From contig MWEK01000001.1 in NCBI GenBank assembly GCA_002070955.1, positions 206,103-270,102 of the forward strand: a DNA stretch of 64,000 nt. Reading direction: 5' to 3'. A program made the translations under genes and the position numbers. The DNA is from Planctomycetes bacterium ADurb.Bin069 (GTDB lineage: Bacteria; Planctomycetota; UBA8108; UBA8890; UBA8898). The notes below the pieces were generated by a model. The model did no database searches, was not told the DNA's origin, and saw only the letters and a program-made list of their open reading frames with translations. This document shows positions 56,539-64,000 of the stretch, piece after piece (position 1 is the first letter of the stretch; the number at the start of each line of letters is the position of its first letter).

Positions 56539-58812
56539 CTACTTCTTGTTCGGGGCCGCCTTTTCCCGCACCGCCTCGGGTACTTCGGGATCTTTCGCGA
56601 GCAGGTCGTTCACCGCGGCGGCGATGCCGCTCTCGCCGATCTTGCCGAGCCCCCAGGAGGCGGCGCTCGCATCGGCCTTGATAAGGGCCTTGAATCCCGC
56701 CGCGATCTCCGCGGCCTTGCCGCCCGCCACCGCCGCCAGGAACTCCTTCTTGGACTTCACGCGCTCGGCCTGGAGCTTCAGCGTGTCCTTCCCCGCGAAG
56801 GCGGCGAACTCCGCCGCGCGCTTCGAGGTCTCGAGCTTCTGGATTCCCGCCGCGCACAGGTCGAACTGTTCCAGGGCCTCGAGCGCGGCCAGGTAGACGC
56901 GCTCGGTGCTCCACAGGTTCTCGACTTCCTTCTCCGTGCCGTCCAGCAGGACCGCCTGCCTGAGCTTCGCGATGTCATCGCCGCCCAGAATGTCGACCGC
57001 CGACTTGTAGCGCTTCTGGCGCGCCAGCTCCGAAGCCACGATGCCGGCGTTCGCGACGGAGCCGCGGCACAGGAAAACGACCTTCTGCGTGAGCGCCTCG
57101 GAGAACGCCGCATCGCCGGCCTCCAAGTAGGCGGCATACACCCCGGCCGCTCGCTCCAGCGCGCCGGGCTTCTTCGAGCTGCCGATCAACCACACGGCGT
57201 TGACCGCCGCCTGGACGACATTCGGGCTGAGCTTCGTGCGCTGCGCCATCACGGCGGAGAGATCGGCCAGCAGGTCCTTGTCGCTCAGCTCGCCGAAGGC
57301 GTTGATCACGAAGACCGCCATGGCGGGATTCTTGTCGAGCGTCTTTTCCAGCAGCTTGCGCAGAAACGTCTTGACGTCATCGACGCGGTTCGTCTGGCCG
57401 CCGATCTTGCCGAGCGTGCGCACCAGCACCTGGCGGAAGGCCTCGGCATCCGCGCCCGGCCGGTTTTCCTCCTGCGCGTACAGGTCGAACAGCGCGTCGA
57501 CGAGCCCGTGGGTGAGATCGACATCCAGGCCGTCGGCAATGAACCCGATCTTGCCGAGGGCCGACAACGCCGCGGCCAGGACGTCGAGCCCCGCCTCGTC
57601 CATGCCCTTCAGCACGATGCGGCAGATCGGCGCGCGGAGCGCCTCCATGCCGAGTTCTCCCGCGGCCTTCAGGGCGCCGATTCGAAAGGCGCGCTCTTGC
57701 GCTCCCTTGGCGACCGCGTCGCTCAGGAACTTCGCCACGGCCTGGTCGCCCGCGGCGACCGGCCGCAGCGTCTCGAGGACCCGCAGGGCCTCCATGCGCA
57801 CCGCGAGGGGTTCGTAGCGAGGGGCCGCGCCCGCCCCGAACACGTCCAGCAGCACGGGGATCTGCGCCTCCAGGAGCGCTTTCTTCTTCGGATCCGGACC
57901 GGCCTTGGCCGCCAGCGCCGCCAGCTCGCGGCACGCCCGTTCGCGCACCGCGGCCCACGGCGAATCGATTCCGCGCCGGGCGAACTGCCAGTGGGCCGCG
58001 ACCGACGCCTCATCGCCCGCCGAGTTCCGCAGCGCTTGGCAGCATTCGTCCCACAGCGCAAGGACCTCCTCGATGATGCGCGTTCTCAAGAAATGCGTCT
58101 CGCGCAGCGCCGGCATCGCGCCGCGGTTTTCGCGCCAGTACTTGTCCCACGCTTCCGCGCCCGCCGCGCGGTGGTGCAGGTAGTCGGCGAGCACCCAGTG
58201 GTGCGCGGCGGCGTCGCGGCCGGACTTCTCGCGCCCCGCCAGCCCCTCGATCAGACAATCGACCGTCCTGGCCGGATCCCGCGCCCACAGGATATAGCTC
58301 GCGTCCTCGACCTGCGTTCGGGACGCCTCGGTTCCCGTGAGCAGTTTCTCGAGCTGCGCCGTGAACTCGTTCGGCGAGGAGGACACCGCGGCAAGCAGGC
58401 CGTCGCGCAGCACGGTTCTGAACTTCTCCGTGTCGGTTCCCAGCCACGGGAATAACATGCGGACGCCGTCCAGATAGACGCTGCCGCCCGGAACGATGCT
58501 CGTCAGGGCCTTCACGACGGCCATGCGCAACTGCGCCGGCTGCTCCGGGCCCGCCCAGGCCACCAGCAGGCGGTGGAAGGGGTTTTCCTCGGGCTTGCAC
58601 TTCTTCTCGGCGGCGTACTTGACGGCGTTGTCAATGCAGGCCTGCAAGAGGAGGAGGTACCGGTCCGGCTGCGCTTTCTGGATCTCGGCTTGAAGCTCGG
58701 CCGCCAGGTCGGCATGGTTGGACTCCGCCTGCGCCGCGACGCCCGCCGCGACCGCGCACGCAATAGCCATTATGAGCACTCTGAAGGCAGCCGCCACGCG
58801 AGGTCGATCCAT
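56539..58812 (-). CDS. Exported HEAT-repeat-like protein of unknown function
   Basis: This 757-residue protein has a signal peptide (about residues 8-28, RVLIMAIACAVAAGVAAQA). The rest is almost all helical, with Ala/Leu-rich paired helices of HEAT/ARM type. Examples are LRMAVVKALTSIVPGG, VRERACRELAALAAKAG, MEALRVLETLRPVAAG, LAAALSALGKIGF and NVVQAAVNAVWLIGSS. No catalytic motif or heme site is seen. It is likely a periplasmic scaffold or adaptor. The start at 58812 is set by the signal peptide and GAAGAG upstream. It is convergent with kdsA and divergent from aroB. Another exported HEAT-type gene lies 1.4 kb away. Function unknown. Confidence 0.72.
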   Translation of the reverse strand: MDRPRVAAAFRVLIMAIACAVAAGVAAQAESNHADLAAELQAEIQKAQPDRYLLLLQACIDNAVKYAAEKKCKPEENPFHRLLVAWAGPEQPAQLRMAVVKALTSIVPGGSVYLDGVRMLFPWLGTDTEKFRTVLRDGLLAAVSSSPNEFTAQLEKLLTGTEASRTQVEDASYILWARDPARTVDCLIEGLAGREKSGRDAAAHHWVLADYLHHRAAGAEAWDKYWRENRGAMPALRETHFLRTRIIEEVLALWDECCQALRNSAGDEASVAAHWQFARRGIDSPWAAVRERACRELAALAAKAGPDPKKKALLEAQIPVLLDVFGAGAAPRYEPLAVRMEALRVLETLRPVAAGDQAVAKFLSDAVAKGAQERAFRIGALKAAGELGMEALRAPICRIVLKGMDEAGLDVLAAALSALGKIGFIADGLDVDLTHGLVDALFDLYAQEENRPGADAEAFRQVLVRTLGKIGGQTNRVDDVKTFLRKLLEKTLDKNPAMAVFVINAFGELSDKDLLADLSAVMAQRTKLSPNVVQAAVNAVWLIGSSKKPGALERAAGVYAAYLEAGDAAFSEALTQKVVFLCRGSVANAGIVASELARQKRYKSAVDILGGDDIAKLRQAVLLDGTEKEVENLWSTERVYLAALEALEQFDLCAAGIQKLETSKRAAEFAAFAGKDTLKLQAERVKSKKEFLAAVAGGKAAEIAAGFKALIKADASAASWGLGKIGESGIAAAVNDLLAKDPEVPEAVREKAAPNKK

Positions 58813-58878
58813 GTTCGCCGCTCTTCCGCGCTCTGCCGCGGCGGACCGGCGCGAGTTCCGGAAACCTTGTCCGTTGAG

Positions 58879-58906
58879 AGTATAGCACGCGCCTTGAACG
58901 CCGCAA
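58879..58906 (-). promoter_or_regulatory. Predicted promoter for the exported HEAT-type gene
   Basis: On the minus strand TATACT (58879-58884) has a partial -35 TTGCGG (58901-58906) at 16 bases. Transcription would begin near 58872, about 60 bases before the ATG. Confidence 0.4.
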
Positions 58907-58997
58907 CAAACCCGCGCGGAAACGGCTCTCGCAATGCGCCGCCTCCCGCGGACCGTTTCCCGCCGGCCCCGGCGCGCTTTCTTCCCGGCGCCGCCCT

Positions 58998-59006
58998 TGG
59001 TATGCT
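58998..59006 (+). promoter_or_regulatory. Extended -10 element for aroB
   Basis: TGGTATGCT gives a TGn-extended TATGCT (59001-59006). The start is predicted near 59013, 20 bases before the ATG. No good -35 is present. Confidence 0.4.
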
Positions 59007-59032
59007 TTCGGCAGGAGCGGAGGCTCGACCCC

Positions 59033-60133
59033 ATGCAGGAACTGACGCTCGCCTTCCCGCGCGGACCCGTCACGACCAAGGTTTTCTCCGGCGCCGGCAT
59101 GTTCGTCCGGGCCGCCGGTTTCATCGCCGCGACCTGGCCGGGGCGCAGGGTAGCTGCGATCGCCGACGCCGCCGTCGCGGCGCTCTACGGGGCTGATCTC
59201 ATCCGCGCCTGCGAAGCCGGCGGCTTGAGCGCGCGGCTCTTCACGTTCCCGCCGGGAGAGGCTTCCAAATGCCGCGCCTGGAAAGAACGCATCGAGGATG
59301 AGATGTTCGCCGCCGGATTCGGCCGCGACAGCGTGGTCGCGGCCCTCGGCGGAGGCGTCACCGGCGACCTTGCCGGCTTCATCGCCGCCACCTTCTGCCG
59401 CGGAGTCCCGTACGTGCAGATTCCCACGACGGTTCTCGCCATGGCGGATTCCTCCATCGGCGGCAAGACCGGCCTGGACGTGCCCGCCGGCAAGAACCTG
59501 ATCGGCGCCTTTCACCAGCCCGGCGCCGTGTTCATGGATCCCGGCCTGCTGGCGAGCCTGCCGCTCCGGGAGGTCCGCGCCGGCCTGGTCGAGGTCGTGA
59601 AGCACGCCTTGATCCGGAGCCGCGAGCTCTTCACCGAGATCGGGGACGGACTGCCCGCCCTCCTGGCTCCGGACGCCCGCCCGGACGCGTTCGGGCGGCT
59701 GCTCCTGCGGAGCTGCGCCATCAAGGCCGAAATCGTGGCGGCGGACGAAACCGAAGGCGGTCTGCGGCGGATTCTCAACTTCGGACATACGGCGGGCCAC
59801 GCGCTCGAGGCGCTCTCGGGCTGGGAGCTCCTTCACGGCGAGGCCGTGGCGCTGGGCATCCGCGCGGCCCTCGACCTGAGCGTCGAATGCGCCGGCTTGG
59901 CCCCCGGCGAGGCCGCCGCCGCCGCCGCGCTGCTTGACGCCCTCGGCCTGCCGTCTCGGCACGATTTCCACATTCCGGCCGCCGCGGACCTGATGCGCGC
60001 CGACAAGAAGGCGCGCGGCGGCCGGGTGCTTTTCGTGCTCTTGGAAGCCATCGGCCGCGCCGGGGAGCGCATCGCACCGGTTCCCGATGACGCCCTCCGC
60101 CGCGCTCTCGCCGCCATCGGCGGCCGCTGCTGA
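59033..60133 (+). CDS. aroB: 3-dehydroquinate synthase
   Basis: This 366-residue NAD- and zinc-dependent enzyme converts DAHP to dehydroquinate, the second step of the shikimate pathway. Signatures are FTFPPGEASKCRAWKERIED (about 70-89), VVAALGGGVTGDLAGFIAAT (about 102-121), YVQIPTTVLAMADSSIGGKT (about 128-147) and GAFHQPGAVFMDPGLLASLP. Zinc ligands sit in VEVVKHALI (Glu/His) and LNFGHTAGHALE, followed by LLHGEAVALGI. The C-terminus contains MRADKKARGGRVLFVLLEAIG. The start at 59033 follows GGAGCGGAGG; the longer upstream frame is not family-like. It is a single gene between two HEAT-type genes. Aromatic amino acid genes do not cluster here. Confidence 0.97.
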   Translation: MQELTLAFPRGPVTTKVFSGAGMFVRAAGFIAATWPGRRVAAIADAAVAALYGADLIRACEAGGLSARLFTFPPGEASKCRAWKERIEDEMFAAGFGRDSVVAALGGGVTGDLAGFIAATFCRGVPYVQIPTTVLAMADSSIGGKTGLDVPAGKNLIGAFHQPGAVFMDPGLLASLPLREVRAGLVEVVKHALIRSRELFTEIGDGLPALLAPDARPDAFGRLLLRSCAIKAEIVAADETEGGLRRILNFGHTAGHALEALSGWELLHGEAVALGIRAALDLSVECAGLAPGEAAAAAALLDALGLPSRHDFHIPAAADLMRADKKARGGRVLFVLLEAIGRAGERIAPVPDDALRRALAAIGGRC

Positions 60134-60141
60134 CACGCCAG

Positions 60142-60170
60142 TAGACAAAGCCTTCCGCCGCCCTTACCAT
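60142..60170 (+). promoter_or_regulatory. Predicted promoter for the small exported HEAT-type gene
   Basis: TAGACA (60142-60147) and TACCAT (60165-60170) are separated by 17 bases. The start is predicted near 60177. The -10 TACCAT matches the elements before the Gfo/Idh-HAD operon and, in weaker form, the kinase gene. Confidence 0.5.
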
Positions 60171-60259
60171 CGGTTTTGGAGGCCTTCCATGGGGACGCGG
60201 GAGACGCGGCGCGGCCGGGGGGACGAGCGTGTCGCGCCGCAGAAAAGGCCGAGGTTGCC

Positions 60260-61000
60260 ATGAAACACTGCTGGCTTGCGGTTTTGTTCCTGCTGGGAGC
60301 GCCGGCGTGCGCCACCGCCGCCGACGGAACAATCACGGCGACGCACGCCGTGACGCTGGACAACGGCGCGATCATTCGCGGCACGCTGATCGCCGAAGAT
60401 TCGGCGCGCATCGTGCTTGCCATCGGAAACCTCGGGAAGGTCGCGTTGACGCGGGACCGCATCGCCGGAATCCGCGCCGAGGAGGCGGTCATCGCTCTGC
60501 CCGCCCCACGCGCCGTCGAACCGGCCGAAGCGGAGCCGCGGGCTCCCGAGCGCCCCGCCCCGCCGGCGCCCGCCGTCCGCGAGGCGGCCCCGAGTCTCAC
60601 CCCTCCGCCCGTGCCCGAGGAACTGCGCGCGACCATCGACTTCTGGCTCTATCACCTCGGCCGCATGAGGCACAAGTACCGGATTCAAGCCGAACGTCAC
60701 CTGAAGGCGCTCGGCCCGGCGGTGGTGGGTCCCGTACTCCCCTACACGCAGCGGCCCGAGTGGCTCATCCGCTGCGCCGCGCTCAGGATCATCGCCGAGA
60801 CGCGCCACCCCTCCGCCGTCCAGGCTCTCTGGAAGGCGCTCGGTGACGAGGAGATCAACGTGAGACTGGTCGCCCGCGACGGCCTGGTCAAGGTGACGGG
60901 CCTGGACATCCACTTCAACCCGGACGGCACCGTCCGTTCGCGCGCCTACTGGATCGAGCGCTGGCGGGAGGCGCTTGCGGAGGCCCGCCTCCTGCCGTAA
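60260..61000 (+). CDS. Exported small protein with HEAT-repeat-like C-terminal half
   Basis: This 246-residue protein has a signal peptide (MKHCWLAVLFLLGAPACATA, 1-20, possibly with a lipobox-like Cys at 17). Residues 22-80 (THAVTLDNGAIIRGTLIAED and KVALTRDRIAGIRAEEAV) form a small beta domain resembling an SH3-like/DUF-type barrel common in Planctomycetota secreted proteins. A Pro-rich linker (85-120) and a HEAT-repeat region (125-246, with LIRCAALRIIAETRHPSAVQ) follow. No catalytic residues are recognised. GAGG precedes the ATG. The gene sits between aroB and the kinase gene, each separated by its own promoter-like region. Function unknown. Confidence 0.72.
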   Translation: MKHCWLAVLFLLGAPACATAADGTITATHAVTLDNGAIIRGTLIAEDSARIVLAIGNLGKVALTRDRIAGIRAEEAVIALPAPRAVEPAEAEPRAPERPAPPAPAVREAAPSLTPPPVPEELRATIDFWLYHLGRMRHKYRIQAERHLKALGPAVVGPVLPYTQRPEWLIRCAALRIIAETRHPSAVQALWKALGDEEINVRLVARDGLVKVTGLDIHFNPDGTVRSRAYWIERWREALAEARLLP

Positions 61001-61025
61001 CCCCGCCTTCGCCCGCTGCGCGCCT

Positions 61026-61054
61026 CTGGCATTCTCTCGATAAAAGCGTACCAT
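61026..61054 (+). promoter_or_regulatory. Predicted promoter for the kinase gene
   Basis: CTGGCA (61026-61031) and TACCAT (61049-61054) are spaced by 17 bases. The start is predicted near 61061, and GGAG lies eight bases before the ATG at 61082. Confidence 0.4.
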
Positions 61055-61081
61055 TCTCTTGGGGATGGCGCCTGGAGAACC

Positions 61082-63241
61082 ATGACCGAACCGTGGCGCG
61101 AACGCATTGGCGACTACCGTCTGACCCGCGAAATCGGGCGCGGGGCCTTCGGCATCGTCTACGCGGCCCGCCAGATCAGCCTGAACCGCGAGGTCGCTCT
61201 CAAGGTGCTTCCCGCCAGCCTCTTTCCCGATCGCGACACCATCGAGCGCTTCCGCATCGAGGCCGAGGCCGTGGCGCGCCTCCGCCATCCCCACATCGTC
61301 ACGGTCCACGAGGCCGGGCAGGACGGCGACGCGCACTTCTTCTCGATGGACCTGATGGGCGGCCGCTCCCTGGCCGGCGTCATTGCGGAACGCGGCGGTA
61401 TGCCCCTGCCGAGCGACCTCGAGGACTCGCACTTCACCGCGAGCATGGACGCCGTCATGGCGCGGCCGCCCGAGCCTTCCGCCGAGCAAGCTCCCCCCAA
61501 ACGGCCGGATCCGCCTTCGCAGGAGGAATGCTTCGATTTCGCCGCCAAGTTCGTCGGCGTGGCCGAGGCGCTCCACTACGCGCACGAGAAGGGCGTCATT
61601 CATCGAGACGTCAAGCCGTCCAATCTCGTTTTCGACGAAGAAGGCCGCCTCTGTCTGCTCGATTTCGGCACGGCACAGACCCGCAAGCCGCCCCACGCGG
61701 CGGCCCCGGCATCCGGCGTGCTGGGAACTCCCTTGTACGCGAGTCCCGAACAGCTTGATGCCGGCCGCGGCGTCCTCGGGCCGCAGACCGACATCTACTC
61801 TCTCGGCGCCACCCTGTACCAATGGGCGACTCTTCGACCGCCGTTCGTCGCCGAGACCTACGACGAACTCAGACAGGAGGTGCTCTCCGGCGTTCCCGCG
61901 CCCGCGCACGAGTTGAACCCCGCCGTGCCCCGCGAGCTCTCGGCCATCCTCGCCAAGGCGCTGGCGCGGGACCTCGGCGAACGCTACGCCTCCGCGAAGG
62001 ACTTGGCCGACGATCTGCGCCGATTCCTACGGCGCCGGCCCACGCTGGCCGGAGCCGCCGGCCCTTGGCGCCGGCTCGCGCTCTGGAGCCGGCGAAGCCC
62101 CGCGCTGGCCGCGACCCTCGCCGCGGCGGTGCTTCTCGGCCTCGCCGCCGCGGCCACCTTGATTTACATCCTGATATCGCACCAGACCCTGATGGACCGC
62201 GTCCGGGAGTGTTTCGCTCTCGGCGCGTGGCCCGAATGCATCAACCTCGCGGACCAGATTCCCTCCGATGCTCCCGATTGGACCGAAGCCATGCTGCTCA
62301 AGGCCGACTGCCTCAACCAGCTCAGCCGCCACGACGAACGCCTGGCGCTGTACCTCGAGCTGCTGGCGCGCGGCCCCGCGCTCGCCGACCGCTCGCAGCT
62401 CCTTGTGGGCAAGGGCAAGGCGCTCGCGGATCTCCGCCGTCAAGCCGAGGCCGAGCAGGCCTTCCGCCAAGCGATCGACGCGGCACGCGGCGTCGCCGCC
62501 ATCGCCACGGCGCACTACGAGCTCGCCAAGTTTCTCGAAGACTGCGCCCGAGATGACGCCGCGCTCTCGCAGTACGCGCGCGCCGTCGAGCTCGCCCCCG
62601 ATCTGGCCAAGGCGCAGTTCGCCTACGGGATGCTGCTGGTCAAGAAAGGCAGGCACGCGGAGGCCGAGCCCCACCTCGTGCACGCCGTGGATAAGTCCGG
62701 CAAGGAGAAGCCCAAGTACCTGGCGGGAATCGCCGAGTTCTATCTCGCCTGGGGACGTCCCAAGGACGCGCTTCCCTACGCCGACGGGGCGATCGCCCAG
62801 GCGCGCGAGTTCGGCCGCACCCGCCGGACCGCGGAGTACCAGCTTCTCAAGGCGCGCATCCTGGCGGCGCAGCAGGACTACAAGGGCGCCATCGTGCTCC
62901 TCCAGAATGCCGTCGATCAAGCCGACAACCGCTCCGAGGCGCTGTACCTCCTCGCCATGGCTCAGCTTCGTACGGGAAAGGACGCCGATGCGAGAACGAC
63001 GGCCAACGAGTTCCTCAAGCCCAAGGACGCCATCTACCCCGCCATGCTCTGGACCTCGCTGGGGGAGCCGGACAGCGCGCTGCGTTATTTTCAGTTGCTC
63101 GGGCCCGACGACCTCGCGCGCCTCAGGGAGACTTCGCCGGCGCTCTGGCAGGAGTTCCGGCGCCTCATGGCCGACCTGGAGACGAAGAACCCCGCCGCGT
63201 ACCGGAAGCTCGCTCCGGCGATCGAGTCCTATTTACGCTGA
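61082..63241 (+). CDS. Transmembrane Ser/Thr protein kinase with C-terminal TPR domain
   Basis: This 719-residue protein has an Hanks-type kinase domain in residues 10-320: glycine loop GRGAFGIVYAAR, Lys41 in VALKVLP, catalytic HRDVKPSN (His174, Asp176) and DFG at Asp194. A Pro-rich insert of about 50 residues (about 105-155) lies before the catalytic loop. A transmembrane helix (about 342-366, LAATLAAAVLLGLAAAATLI) places residues 370-719 outside the cytoplasm. That region carries TPR repeats (ALSQYARAVELAPDLAKAQF, AIVLLQNAVDQADNRSEALY). The layout is typical of PknB-like Planctomycetota sensors that read periplasmic ligands. The target is unknown. It is convergent with an OmpR-family regulator. 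Confidence 0.92.
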   Translation: MTEPWRERIGDYRLTREIGRGAFGIVYAARQISLNREVALKVLPASLFPDRDTIERFRIEAEAVARLRHPHIVTVHEAGQDGDAHFFSMDLMGGRSLAGVIAERGGMPLPSDLEDSHFTASMDAVMARPPEPSAEQAPPKRPDPPSQEECFDFAAKFVGVAEALHYAHEKGVIHRDVKPSNLVFDEEGRLCLLDFGTAQTRKPPHAAAPASGVLGTPLYASPEQLDAGRGVLGPQTDIYSLGATLYQWATLRPPFVAETYDELRQEVLSGVPAPAHELNPAVPRELSAILAKALARDLGERYASAKDLADDLRRFLRRRPTLAGAAGPWRRLALWSRRSPALAATLAAAVLLGLAAAATLIYILISHQTLMDRVRECFALGAWPECINLADQIPSDAPDWTEAMLLKADCLNQLSRHDERLALYLELLARGPALADRSQLLVGKGKALADLRRQAEAEQAFRQAIDAARGVAAIATAHYELAKFLEDCARDDAALSQYARAVELAPDLAKAQFAYGMLLVKKGRHAEAEPHLVHAVDKSGKEKPKYLAGIAEFYLAWGRPKDALPYADGAIAQAREFGRTRRTAEYQLLKARILAAQQDYKGAIVLLQNAVDQADNRSEALYLLAMAQLRTGKDADARTTANEFLKPKDAIYPAMLWTSLGEPDSALRYFQLLGPDDLARLRETSPALWQEFRRLMADLETKNPAAYRKLAPAIESYLR

Positions 63242-63251
63242 GGGCCGGCGA

Positions 63252-63275
63252 CGGCGGCGGATTCCCCCGCCGCCG
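63252..63275. terminator. GC-rich hairpin between convergent kinase and response regulator genes
   Basis: A 9-bp stem CGGCGGCGG/CCGCCGCCG (63252-63260, 63267-63275) encloses a 6-nt loop. There is no T-run. It is a probable bidirectional 3'-end hairpin. Confidence 0.45.
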
Positions 63276-63295
63276 CATCCGCGCCGGGCGTGGGT

Positions 63296-64000
<705 letters not shown>

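Overview
GC-rich (roughly two-thirds G+C) chromosomal window from a Gram-negative bacterium. LPS genes (lpxK, kdsA, a family-9 heptosyltransferase) require an outer membrane. Tat-exported Gfo/Idh/MocA oxidoreductases, a sulfatase, ThuA and HzsA-like diheme proteins, plus a dockerin-like repeat followed by a CGNDP..D..TC tail, are typical of Planctomycetota and the wider PVC group. I infer an uncultured Planctomycetota-like anaerobe or facultative anaerobe; no rRNA is present to confirm this. No tRNA, rRNA, CRISPR array, transposase, phage gene or plasmid origin was seen.

Layout. 1-5 kb: the 3' end of rho faces a five-gene pseudopilin operon. 5-9 kb: accB-accC, then a DUF72 gene overlapping an RluA-type pseudouridine synthase. 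9-16 kb: a seven-gene minus-strand operon hdrC-hdrB-hdrA-flxD-flxC-flxB-flxA, matching the FlxABCD-HdrABC NADH dehydrogenase/heterodisulfide reductase known from anaerobes. 16-33 kb: two convergent operons for extracytoplasmic carbohydrate breakdown. The plus-strand one encodes a Gfo/Idh protein, an aldo/keto reductase, an S9 peptidase and a GH32 fructanase. The minus-strand one encodes an HzsA-like diheme protein, a sulfatase, a Gfo/Idh protein, a HEAT protein, a ThuA/TIM-barrel protein and a Tat-exported FucI-like protein. 33-39 kb: a secreted dockerin/TIG protein, an HD-domain protein and a GH38-like protein with a damaged metal site. 39-45 kb: leuC-leuD, pdxA, an MFS transporter, a 29-residue membrane microprotein and serC. 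45-50 kb: a HAD phosphatase with another Gfo/Idh protein, a NifS-type desulfurase, a small Cys-rich protein and a probable free-standing non-coding RNA. 50-56 kb: heptosyltransferase, two PilT-family ATPases, lpxK, a degenerate ADP-ribosylglycohydrolase and kdsA. 56-64 kb: two exported HEAT-type proteins, aroB, a TPR Ser/Thr kinase and a truncated OmpR-family regulator.

How it fits together. Exported hydrolases and Tat-exported cofactor-dependent enzymes would trim polysaccharide-derived sugars outside the cytoplasm, while the soluble Flx-Hdr complex would balance NADH, ferredoxin and thiol electrons inside. Pseudopilins and PilT motors point to a type II/IV-like surface apparatus whose core genes lie elsewhere. 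The strongest candidate for something undescribed is the structured RNA at about 49.61-49.72 kb: a good sigma70-type promoter, two stacked helices, a possible pseudoknot and an intrinsic terminator. The second is a set of genes whose start codon lies 7-9 nt after a -10-like hexamer, which suggests leaderless mRNAs.
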